Below, piece by piece: positions 1 to 5,684 of a DNA stretch of 7,038 nt. Source of the DNA: Proteobacteria bacterium UBA1844. Lineage in GTDB: Bacteria > Pseudomonadota > Gammaproteobacteria > Steroidobacterales > Woeseiaceae. The stretch is taken from assembly GCA_002338615.1 (NCBI GenBank), contig DDIS01000086.1:458-7495 (forward strand), in the 5' to 3' direction. The position numbers and the translations under genes are program-made. The notes beneath the pieces were generated by a model. That model was not told the DNA's origin, searched no databases, and was given only the letters and a program-made list of their open reading frames with translations. Every line of letters starts with the position of its first letter. Within the stretch, counting starts at the first letter, position 1.

Positions 1-604
1 CAATACCCGCTGTTACGACCTCGGCTGCTCGCTTGGAGCCGCCACGCTGGCCATGCGCCAGGGCATACGTGCCAGTGGTTGTACGATCATCGCTATTGAC
101 AACGCAGCGGCCATGACCGGGCGTTGCGAGCAGCTGATCGCAAGCGACACGCTGAAGAACGGCAACGATGTTGCGGTCGAGATAGTACAGGGTGACCTGC
201 AGGACCTGCCGATCAGCAACGCCTCGATGGTCGTTATGAACTACACACTGCAATTTTTGGCGCGTGATTCGCGTGCCGGGGTTGTCCAGAACATCCACGA
301 CGGGCTGGTCGACGGCGGTATCCTGGTGCTGTCCGAAAAGGTCATCGACGAGGATCCGGACATGGAAGCCCTGCTGGTCGACCTGTATCACGAACACAAG
401 CGACGTAATCGCTACAGCGCGCTCGAGATTGCCCGCAAAAGAGCCGCGCTTGAGAATGTGCTGGTACCGGAAACGGTAGCGGAACATCGCTCACGATTGC
501 GTGCAGCGGGCTTTGCGCGCAGCGCCGTATGGCTGCAGTATTTCAATTTCGTGTCGATCATTGCCATCAAGTCCGGGCAGCCAGCCTCATTTGCCGATGA
601 ATAG
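1..604 (+). CDS. cmoA: Carboxy-S-adenosyl-L-methionine synthase CmoA (5' end outside window)
   Basis: CmoA converts S-adenosylmethionine and prephenate into carboxy-SAM, which CmoB uses to modify uridine 34 of tRNAs. The open frame runs in from the window edge (first full codon at position 2), leaving 200 residues of a family that is usually about 245; roughly the first 57-60 are missing. The first visible residues hold the SAM-binding glycine-rich motif YDLGCSLGAATL. Further on come the acidic IAIDN strand, then NASMVVMNYTLQFL, GGILVLSEK, and a C-terminal segment with RLRAAGF and LQYFNF. All of these match the order and spacing I know from E. coli CmoA. The stop TAG overlaps the start of cmoB, implying translational coupling. 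The identification is firm; only the start is unseen. Confidence 0.95.
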   Translation, partial: NTRCYDLGCSLGAATLAMRQGIRASGCTIIAIDNAAAMTGRCEQLIASDTLKNGNDVAVEIVQGDLQDLPISNASMVVMNYTLQFLARDSRAGVVQNIHDGLVDGGILVLSEKVIDEDPDMEALLVDLYHEHKRRNRYSALEIARKRAALENVLVPETVAEHRSRLRAAGFARSAVWLQYFNFVSIIAIKSGQPASFADE

Positions 605-1535
605 ATCGGCATCGAGCAGCGCTGCGCTCGACTACGGGGAACTTCTGCAATGCCTGGTAAATATGGGCCTCACGGACTGGCCGGGGGCAGTCTTTCCGTT
701 AATTCAGTCGCGCCTCTCGGCCGCCGGGCACGGTGATTTCCCGGCATGGTCCGCAATCATCGATTCCCTGCCGAATCTTGCGGATAGACCGTCGGACCTG
801 AAAGAGGCGTTGCTGTCATTATCGCCCTGGCGCAAAGGCCCGTTCGAGATCGGCGGGATTACGATCGATGCGGAGTGGCGGAGCGACCGGAAATGGGCAC
901 GCGTGATCGATGCAATCGACGCGCTTGCCGGCCGCCGCGTGCTCGACGTTGGCTGTGGCAACGGCTATTACGTGTTGCAAATGAAACACGCGGGCGCGGC
1001 GGCCGTGATCGGCATCGACCCGACCTTGCTCTATGTCATGCAGTTTCTTGCCAGCCAGCGCCTCGCGCCCGCACGTGACGTTTATGTACTGCCCCTGCGC
1101 CTGCATGAACTTCCGGCCGCGCCGCAGGCTTTTGACACGACATTTTCGATGGGTGTCCTTTATCACCAGCGCTCACCCATCGACCACCTGTGCCAGCTGC
1201 GCGACACGTTGCGCCCGGGCGGCCAGCTGGTGCTTGAGACTATTTACCTGCCCGGCGTTCTAGCGCGGGCGTGGACACCGCCCGACCGCTACGCGCGCAT
1301 GAAAAATGTCTGGCTGCTACCGACTATTGCGGAACTCGAAACCTGGCTTCTTCGTGCAGGCTTTCAAAGCATGCGCATTGTCAATCAGTCGCAAACGACC
1401 ACGGACGAGCAACGCCGCACCGAGTGGATGACTTTCGACTCGCTCGCCGACGCACTGGACCCGCAAGATGCCGGTAAAACCATCGAGGGTTGGCCGGCGC
1501 CACATCGCGTGGTGCTGACGGCATTCAGGAAATAG
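597..1535 (+). CDS. cmoB: tRNA U34 carboxymethyltransferase CmoB
   Basis: CmoB transfers the carboxymethyl group of carboxy-SAM to 5-hydroxyuridine 34 in tRNA, giving cmo5U34 and widening wobble decoding. The protein is 312 residues (E. coli: 323). PWRKGPF (77-83) and EWRSDRKW (93-100) carry K80, W94 and K99, which line up with the carboxy-SAM contacts K91, W105 and K110 of E. coli. LDVGCGNGYY (116-125) is the Rossmann motif, FSMGVLYH (183-190) supplies Y189, and PAPHR (300-304) supplies R304, equivalent to R315. I chose the ATG at 597 because it overlaps cmoA by 8 bp. The open frame continues upstream to 501, but that stretch lies inside cmoA and does not resemble the family. No clear Shine-Dalgarno precedes 597, so translation is probably coupled to cmoA. 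Confidence 0.95.
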   Translation: MNRSASSSAALDYGELLQCLVNMGLTDWPGAVFPLIQSRLSAAGHGDFPAWSAIIDSLPNLADRPSDLKEALLSLSPWRKGPFEIGGITIDAEWRSDRKWARVIDAIDALAGRRVLDVGCGNGYYVLQMKHAGAAAVIGIDPTLLYVMQFLASQRLAPARDVYVLPLRLHELPAAPQAFDTTFSMGVLYHQRSPIDHLCQLRDTLRPGGQLVLETIYLPGVLARAWTPPDRYARMKNVWLLPTIAELETWLLRAGFQSMRIVNQSQTTTDEQRRTEWMTFDSLADALDPQDAGKTIEGWPAPHRVVLTAFRK

Positions 1536-1556
1536 ATCGTGCAGCCTCCTCGCGGC

Positions 1557-1585
1557 TTGAATCTGTGAGGAAATATCGGTACTTT
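1557..1585 (+). promoter_or_regulatory. Candidate sigma70 promoter for the GbsR-type regulator gene
   Basis: TTGAAT (1557-1562) and TACTTT (1580-1585) are separated by exactly 17 bp in the 88-bp gap between cmoB and the regulator gene. The -35 matches consensus at four of six positions and the -10 at only three, so this is weak on its own. What favours it is that the -10 overlaps the left arm of the inverted repeat at 1583-1600, the arrangement expected for an autorepressed promoter. Read-through from cmoAB is the alternative. Confidence 0.3.
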
Positions 1586-1600
1586 CTGTCCTAACAGAAA
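1583..1600. promoter_or_regulatory. Perfect inverted repeat, likely operator upstream of the GbsR-type gene
   Basis: The 18-bp site is TTTCTGT-CCTA-ACAGAAA: two perfect 7-bp arms around a 4-bp centre, ending 23 bp before the regulator ATG. MarR/GbsR-type dimeric winged-helix proteins bind inverted repeats of about this size and often control their own genes. The arms are AT-rich and no T-run follows, so an intrinsic terminator for cmoB is unlikely. That the neighbouring protein binds here is inference. Confidence 0.5.
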
Positions 1601-1623
1601 TAAAAGAATCCAGAGAAACCATC

Positions 1624-2175
1624 ATGCAGCTAAGCCCCGCCGTCGAGAAGTACGTCTTGCATTGGGGTGAAATGGGCACCCGGTGGGGCACCAACCGGAC
1701 GGTCGCCCAGATTCACGCCCTGCTTTATTTGTCGCCAGAACCGCTGCGGGCCGACCAGATATGCGAGGCGCTGTCGGTCGCGCGATCCAATGTGTCGACC
1801 AGCATCCGTGAACTGCAAAGCTATGGCCTTGCGCGCATGACGCATGTACTTGGCGATCGTCGTGATTATTTTGAATCGATTTACGACGTATGGGAGTTGT
1901 TCCGCGTCATTATTGAACAGCGCAAGCAGCGCGAACTGAATCCGACGCTGTCGATGCTACGAGAGTGTGCCCGCGAGGTTGACGCGGAAAAGACAACGGA
2001 CCCGTTGACCAAACAACGCATCGCAAACATGCTTGAGTTCGTGGAGAACACGAGTTCATGGTATGAACAAATTCGTGAAATTCCGACCTCCACGCTGACC
2101 AAGTTGATGAAACTCGGCACGAGCATCACCAAGCTGGTCATTCCGGCGAAGATGCCACGCGTGGCACCGGACTAG
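1624..2175 (+). CDS. GbsR/MarR-family transcriptional regulator
   Basis: This is a 183-residue DNA-binding regulator of the GbsR branch of the MarR family, whose founding member responds to choline in Bacillus osmoprotection; the ligand here is unknown. The family signature is visible as WGTNRTVAQIHALLYLSPEPL (21-41). The winged helix-turn-helix follows: LRADQICEALSVARSNVSTSIREL (41-64) as the two DNA-binding helices, then a wing around 72-82 containing GDRRDYF. The C-terminal half (about 85-170) is mostly helical and probably mediates dimerisation and ligand sensing. The ATG at 1624 gives the normal N-terminus for the family; the preceding CAGAGA is only a weak ribosome site. Neighbours do not reveal its targets: cmoAB is housekeeping, and the downstream lipoprotein gene points the other way. 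No betaine or choline genes are in the window. Confidence 0.85.
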   Translation: MQLSPAVEKYVLHWGEMGTRWGTNRTVAQIHALLYLSPEPLRADQICEALSVARSNVSTSIRELQSYGLARMTHVLGDRRDYFESIYDVWELFRVIIEQRKQRELNPTLSMLRECAREVDAEKTTDPLTKQRIANMLEFVENTSSWYEQIREIPTSTLTKLMKLGTSITKLVIPAKMPRVAPD

Positions 2176-2261
2176 GCAATCCGCGCCGGGCGCCGTCCCC
2201 GACGCGATTCGGTGCGTCTCACGGTACGATGCCGCTCCTGCTGGAGGTTCCTGGAGCCGCT

Positions 2262-3068
2262 CTATTCGCCTGCCGCTGGCGGACAGGCACTCTCGACATG
2301 CAACTCGCCACGCTCGGCTTCGCGCAGGAACCAGGTCGTCTCGGTGGTCGCGACCGCCTCATAACCACCATTCACGACACCCGCTGGTCGCCGGAAATAA
2401 CCGCCGGGCAGGTAATCCCAGCTAGCCGGCGCCCCATCGAGGCATTCACTGTGCCGGTACTGGCCGCTGATCATGTAGCCTTCCCGTGCCGCGGTGGATG
2501 ACTCCAGTGGCATAGACGCGCCCTGTGCAAGCCGCAGCAGCCAGGTTGTAGCACCGCTGCCCGGGTCACTGCGCAATACGCGTCGGTGCAGCCCGTCGCC
2601 TGCCGTCTCCCAGTCGAGTAGTGCGCTGTCCAGGATGATCGGCGCGCGAATGACCGAACTTGCGTCAATCTCATCAAGGAAATACAGGATGCGCGCGCCG
2701 TCGTCGGACTCCAGCGTAAAGCCGAGACTGCCTGGCGGCACGTATGCATAACCACCCGGGCCGAGTTCGAAATCGGAGAGCCGCAGCGAGCCGGCTAGCA
2801 CGAAAATTTCCAGCGACTTGCCCGGTGCACCGCCCGTACTGCCCTTCCAGTCACGCGGAATATCGATGCGGTCACTCATGGTCTGGGTGCGCATGTCACT
2901 CGCAAACTGTTTGGCGCGCACGCCCGGCAACGCCGCGAGGAATACGTCCTGCAATTCGTCAGTTTGCACAAATGCCGGATAGGGCAGATCCGGCTTTGAG
3001 TAACTGCTCGCACAAGCGGCCAGCGTCGCAATAAAAAGCAAGGAGCAAAGTCCTGCAGTAGTCTGCAT
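2262..3068 (-). CDS. Predicted DUF4437-like bicupin lipoprotein
   Basis: This is a 268-residue protein of unknown function. Residues 1-18 form a lipoprotein signal peptide with lipobox LAAC (16-19), so Cys19 is the likely lipid-modified residue and the mature protein is membrane-anchored outside the cytoplasm. Two cupin-like beta halves follow. The first (about 85-132) contains GKSLEIFVLAGSLRL and GGYAYVPPGS; the second (about 172-250) contains REGYMISGQY, YLPGGYFRRPAG and a closing TTWFLREA. Assignment to DUF4437, anti-sigma ChrR-like cupins, is from overall pattern and is tentative. The usual cupin HxH metal ligands are not evident, and PAGVVNGG has Asn where I would expect a ligand-type His. 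I chose the ATG at 3068 because it begins the signal peptide and has AGGG five bases upstream. A longer frame to 3173 would translate through a terminator hairpin. The gene is convergent with the GbsR-type gene. Confidence 0.7.
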   Translation of the reverse strand: MQTTAGLCSLLFIATLAACASSYSKPDLPYPAFVQTDELQDVFLAALPGVRAKQFASDMRTQTMSDRIDIPRDWKGSTGGAPGKSLEIFVLAGSLRLSDFELGPGGYAYVPPGSLGFTLESDDGARILYFLDEIDASSVIRAPIILDSALLDWETAGDGLHRRVLRSDPGSGATTWLLRLAQGASMPLESSTAAREGYMISGQYRHSECLDGAPASWDYLPGGYFRRPAGVVNGGYEAVATTETTWFLREAERGELHVESACPPAAGE

Positions 3069-3074
3069 AGGTAC
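3066..3074. repeat. Left arm of a long-range 9-bp inverted repeat, covering the lipoprotein start codon
   Basis: On the minus strand this reads GTACCTATG, in which the final ATG is the lipoprotein start codon and the rest is the spacer after its ribosome site. The partner GTACCTATG lies on the plus strand at 3377-3385. In a minus-strand transcript spanning both, the upstream copy CAUAGGUAC would pair perfectly over 9 bp with the start region. This could be chance; it is recorded because of where it falls. Confidence 0.4.
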
Positions 3075-3106
3075 CCTAAGGTCAGATTGACGAGTGCGTC
3101 GGATGT

Positions 3107-3132
3107 AAAAAAGCCGCCCAAAAATGGGCGGC
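3107..3132 (-). terminator. Intrinsic (Rho-independent) terminator, minus strand
   Basis: Read on the minus strand, GCCGCCC (3132-3126), loop ATTTTT, GGGCGGC (3119-3113), then six T (3112-3107). The stem is seven perfect GC pairs, directly followed by the U-tract: a textbook terminator. It faces the lipoprotein gene and ends only 38 nt before that start codon. No convincing protein gene lies upstream on this strand, so it must end either a non-coding transcript or a conditionally terminated leader. Confidence 0.8.
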
Positions 3133-3375
3133 CAATTGTGCAGAGACTGCATCAGGCGAGGCACAATCCGCAATCGAATACGCGAGACATCAATGTCACG
3201 TGGCTATTCAACGTTTTGGTCCCCGGCAGGCGTTACGTTTATTCTCAGGTCGTATCAGTTACGCAGTACCAATACTCTGTTGTGACGTGTTGAGAGGAAG
3301 CACGTGGCACTCACCCTCGATCCATGCGTCCGGCATGACGTTCCGCCCCCTTGCCTGTTGCAACTCATCTCCGTG

Positions 3376-3392
3376 CGTACCTATGAGGTACG
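3376..3392. repeat. Perfect 7-bp inverted repeat in the intergenic region
   Basis: CGTACCT-ATG-AGGTACG has two perfect 7-bp arms around three bases. It would lie about 10-26 nt inside the candidate minus-strand transcript, so it may be a 5' hairpin of that RNA or a repressor site next to the promoter. It also lies 129 bp upstream of the transporter start and could serve that gene instead. It includes the right arm (3377-3385) of the long-range repeat with the lipoprotein start codon. Confidence 0.4.
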
Positions 3393-3409
3393 GCGCGATG
3401 CTACTACAT

Positions 3410-3437
3410 ATTGTATGAGAAGGCGAGCACCACACAA
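3410..3437 (-). promoter_or_regulatory. Candidate minus-strand promoter for the leader or small RNA
   Basis: On the minus strand, TTGTGT (3437-3432) and TACAAT (3415-3410) are 16 bp apart. The -10 matches consensus at five of six positions, the -35 at three. Predicted start is near 3402. It is the best minus-strand promoter I found upstream of the terminator, but the -35 is poor. Confidence 0.3.
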
Positions 3438-3508
3438 GATGTCGTGACTGGTGACGAAAATTCCAAATTCGGAGCGAGATTCGGGTTACATTTACAGCGC
3501 ACTTTTTC

Positions 3509-3523
3509 GGGGGGCAACATTTG
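3509..3523 (+). promoter_or_regulatory. Ribosome binding site deciding a TTG start for the transporter
   Basis: GGGGGG (3509-3514) lies six bases before TTG (3521-3523). The next in-frame ATG would remove the first membrane segment that the family needs (IGLVLGPVLAIVMLVLG), so the TTG with this purine run is the best start. I found no convincing plus-strand promoter for the gene in 3133-3508. Confidence 0.6.
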
Positions 3524-4987
3524 ACAGCGGACACGCATCGTTCGGGACGTTCCCGTCATCAGAGTATCGGGCTCGTGCTCGGGCCGGTGCTTGCAATCGT
3601 CATGCTCGTACTCGGTAAACCCGAATCGCTGTCGCTTGCCGCCTGGCATACCGCTGCGGTCGGCGTACTGATGGCCGTCTGGTGGGCTACCGAAGCGGTC
3701 CCTATTGCGGTCACTGCATTGCTGCCGATCGTGTTGTTCCCGCTACTCGGCATTCGGGATTTGACAGCAACGGTCGAACCGTACTCGAACAAGGTTATTT
3801 ACCTGTTCCTCGGCGGGTTCGTTGTCGCATTCGCCATGCAGCGCTGGGACCTGCACCGCCGCATTGCATTGAGCATCCTGCAACATGCGGGCGGTGACGG
3901 GCGCTCGCTAATCGGCGGCTTCATGCTGGCCAGCGCGTTGATCAGCATGTGGGTCATGAACACGTCGACCACGATGATGCTGCTACCCATCGCCGTTTCA
4001 ATCATTTCGGTGGTTCACAAGTCGAACCAGGGGCTCGACAAGAAGGCCAGGCAGGACTTTCAGTGCGCGCTGCTGTTGGGCGTGGCGTACAGCTCCAGCA
4101 TCGGCGGCATCGCGACACTCGTCGGCACGGCTCCGAACGCGATTCTGGCCGCGTTCATGCAGGAATCCTACGGCACGGAAATCGCGTTTGCTAACTGGAT
4201 GCTGGTTGGACTACCCGTAACCATCGTCATGTTGCCGTTGTCCTGGCTTGCGTTGACCCGCATCGTATTCAAGGTCGATTTCAAGACCTCCGGCGAAGGC
4301 CGTGCTGAACTCAAACGCCTGAAACAGGACATGGGCAAGATCAGTACCCCCGAACTGCGGGTTGCCATCATCTTTGTATGCATGGCCACCCTGTGGATCG
4401 TACGGCCGCTGTTGACGCGCCTGCCCGGTCTCGCAGGCCTCGAGGACTCGATGATTGCGATGGCTGGTGCGATCGCACTATTCCTGGTTCCCAGCGGCGC
4501 CGCCGAAGACCCGATGCTGTTGCGCTGGAAGTACGCCGAACAGTTGCCGTGGGGTGTGCTCATTTTGTTCGGCGGCGGCCTGACGCTTGCGGTAGCCGTT
4601 GCCGACACGGGTCTCGCCGAGTGGATAGGACGTAGCCTGCAGTCGCTGGGCGCATTGCCACTGGTCTTCCTGGTGGGGATCACGGCGACACTGATAATCT
4701 TTCTGACCGAACTGACCAGCAACATTGCCACGACGACGACATTCCTGCCGGTGGTCGGCGCCATAGCGATTGAATCCGGCTTTGATCCCTTGCTCATTGC
4801 CGTACCTGTGACCCTGGCCGCAAGTTGTGCATTCATGTTGCCAGTCGCAACGCCGCCCAACGCCATCGTCTTCGGCTCAGGTCTGCTGACCATCCCGAAA
4901 ATGATGCGCGCCGGTTTCGCACTGAATATCATTGGCATTTTCGTCGTCACAGCTGCCGCGTTTTTATTGGCGCCGCGGTTTCTGTAA
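3521..4987 (+). CDS. DASS/SLC13-family sodium-coupled anion (dicarboxylate or sulfate) transporter
   Basis: This is a 488-residue inner-membrane protein of the divalent anion:sodium symporter family, which imports succinate-type dicarboxylates, citrate or sulfate with sodium; the substrate cannot be read from the sequence. Hydrophobic segments cover most of the length. Hallmarks are MAVWWATEAVPIAVTALLPI (51-70), the first substrate/sodium loop WVMNTSTTMMLLPI (144-157), GGIATLVGTAPNAI (195-208), the second loop TELTSNIATTTTFLPV (396-411), and PVATPPNAIVFGSG (441-454). In the two SNT-type motifs typical of the family, the first reads MNT (146-148) and the second SNI (400-402), so the first lacks its usual serine. 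A hydrophilic stretch around 250-278 separates the two halves. Length is normal and the frame is intact. The PNPOx-like gene starts 13 bp after the stop, so the two are probably co-transcribed. Confidence 0.88.
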   Translation: MTADTHRSGRSRHQSIGLVLGPVLAIVMLVLGKPESLSLAAWHTAAVGVLMAVWWATEAVPIAVTALLPIVLFPLLGIRDLTATVEPYSNKVIYLFLGGFVVAFAMQRWDLHRRIALSILQHAGGDGRSLIGGFMLASALISMWVMNTSTTMMLLPIAVSIISVVHKSNQGLDKKARQDFQCALLLGVAYSSSIGGIATLVGTAPNAILAAFMQESYGTEIAFANWMLVGLPVTIVMLPLSWLALTRIVFKVDFKTSGEGRAELKRLKQDMGKISTPELRVAIIFVCMATLWIVRPLLTRLPGLAGLEDSMIAMAGAIALFLVPSGAAEDPMLLRWKYAEQLPWGVLILFGGGLTLAVAVADTGLAEWIGRSLQSLGALPLVFLVGITATLIIFLTELTSNIATTTTFLPVVGAIAIESGFDPLLIAVPVTLAASCAFMLPVATPPNAIVFGSGLLTIPKMMRAGFALNIIGIFVVTAAAFLLAPRFL

Positions 4988-5000
4988 GAGGTTTTCGACC

Positions 5001-5666
5001 GTGAGTGAGCAATACGCAGTTAGCAAGCAGAACAAGGTTCGCCAGATCAAAGAAAAGGCGGCCTACGACAAACAAAGCGTGCACCGGATTCTGGACGCCG
5101 GCGTCGTCGCGTCAGTCGCATTTGTGCAGGACGGTAATCCCGTGGTCGTCCCAATGCTTTACGGCCGCGAGGGCGAGCGACTGTTTCTCCATGGCGCTCG
5201 CAAGGCGCGCATCATCCGGTTGCTGGAACAGAATGCCACAGCGTCACTGAATGTTACGCTGCTCGATGCACTGGTGCTCGCACGTTCGGCATTCAATTCG
5301 TCGATGAATTACCGTTCCGTAACCGTCTTCGGCGAGCCCGAATTCATAGAAGGCCGCGACGAAAAGTTGCATGCCATGCATGTAATCTCCGAGCACACCA
5401 TGCCCGGGCGCTGGGCTGAGCTGCGCGCACCGCTCGAGAAAGAGATTACGATGACCGGCGTCATTGCGCTCAACATCACTTCGGCCTCCGCGAAAATTTC
5501 CAACAAGCCCTACCCCGAAGATGAAGAAGAAGACTACGCAATTCCGGTGTGGGCCGGCATCCTGCCAATAACTGCCAGCTATACAACGCTCGAAGACTCG
5601 GACCGCCTCATCGCCGGAGTGCAACCCTCAGCTGCCGTAAAAGCATTGCAAGGCCGGACGCTCTAA
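5001..5666 (+). CDS. PNPOx-like (FMN-binding split-barrel) family protein
   Basis: This is a 221-residue cytoplasmic protein of the pyridoxamine 5'-phosphate oxidase-like split-barrel superfamily, close to the Pyridox_ox_2/NimA-like group that binds FMN or another flavin. Typical features in order are KVRQIKEKAAYDKQSVHRIL (12-31), ASVAFVQDGNPVVVPMLYGR (37-56), LFLHGARKARIIRLL (61-75) and LLDALVLARSAFNSSMNYRSVTVFGEP (87-113). The conserved ARSAF...SMNYRSV stretch is characteristic. A DEEEDYAIPVWAG segment (174-186) follows. Family members are often annotated only as flavin-nucleotide-binding proteins and the substrate is unknown. I chose GTG at 5001, preceded by AAGAGG overlapping the transporter stop codon; a frame opening at 4932 would run through the transporter's end. 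The gene ends 18 bp from the convergent ogt stop. Confidence 0.85.
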   Translation: MSEQYAVSKQNKVRQIKEKAAYDKQSVHRILDAGVVASVAFVQDGNPVVVPMLYGREGERLFLHGARKARIIRLLEQNATASLNVTLLDALVLARSAFNSSMNYRSVTVFGEPEFIEGRDEKLHAMHVISEHTMPGRWAELRAPLEKEITMTGVIALNITSASAKISNKPYPEDEEEDYAIPVWAGILPITASYTTLEDSDRLIAGVQPSAAVKALQGRTL

Positions 5667-5683
5667 GTAACTGTCCCCAATTT
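5667..5683. repeat. Lone GTAACTGTCCCCAATTT motif filling the gap between convergent genes
   Basis: This 17-bp sequence occupies all but one base of the 18-bp gap between the PNPOx-like and ogt stop codons. Its complement, AAATTGGGGACAGTTAC, resembles the GGGGACAG-type sequences I recall next to REP-associated (IS200-like) transposase genes in gammaproteobacteria. That likeness is from memory. No second copy and no transposase occur in this window. Confidence 0.35.
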
Positions 5684-5684
5684 C

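Larger units (their letters stand above)
3107..3402 (-). ncRNA. Candidate structured leader or small RNA upstream of the lipoprotein gene
   Basis: This is a predicted minus-strand transcript of about 296 nt from a candidate promoter near 3410-3437 to the terminator. Three stem-loops sit nearly end to end at its 3' side. UUGAAUA (3211-3205) pairs with UAUUCGA (3180-3174), one wobble, enclosing GACA-UUGA-UGUC (3197-3186). AUUGUGC... reads as arms 3167-3161 and 3141-3135, seven perfect pairs around 19 nt. The terminator hairpin follows two bases later. I could not match it to 6S RNA, tmRNA, a tRNA or a riboswitch consensus that I know. It may be an attenuated 5' leader of the lipoprotein gene or an independent sRNA. 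The 5' end is uncertain and pairings of this length can arise by chance; the terminator is the solid part. Confidence 0.35.
3133..3508. other. Intergenic region without a credible protein gene
   Basis: Between the terminator and the transporter ribosome site, short open frames exist on both strands, but none has a ribosome site together with a protein-like composition. The stretch looks more AT-rich than the flanking genes. Its contents are the candidate minus-strand RNA and promoter and the 7-bp inverted repeat described separately. CATA-TTG-TATG (3407-3417) is a further small dyad overlapping the candidate minus-strand -10. No tRNA, attachment site or tandem repeat was seen. Confidence 0.5.

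Noticed and set aside
2201..2218. Hairpin GACGC(G)-loop-(T)GCGTC between the convergent regulator and lipoprotein genes, as a terminator
   Set aside because: The stem is only five pairs plus a wobble and no T-run follows on either strand, so I do not call it a terminator.
3069..3173. N-terminal extension of the lipoprotein frame by 35 residues
   Set aside because: It would place the signal peptide internally and translate through the terminator hairpin; the ATG at 3068 has a ribosome site and begins a normal lipoprotein signal.
3107..3402. Minus-strand RNA as 6S RNA, tmRNA or a known riboswitch
   Set aside because: I could not find the conserved sequences or overall fold of those families (for example no tRNA-like end, no TPP or cobalamin core), so it is left as an unclassified candidate.
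3259..3534. 91-residue minus-strand frame across the intergenic region and transporter start
   Set aside because: Cys/His/Arg-rich composition without motif or ribosome site, and it crosses the transporter start and candidate promoter.
4168..4950. 260-residue open frame antisense to the transporter
   Set aside because: Its composition (many Ser, Ala, Pro, Arg, no recognisable motif) is that of a shadow frame opposite a hydrophobic membrane protein, and the plus-strand gene is a clear family member.
5244..5624. 126-residue open frame antisense to the PNPOx-like gene
   Set aside because: No ribosome site or family features; fully inside a well-supported gene.
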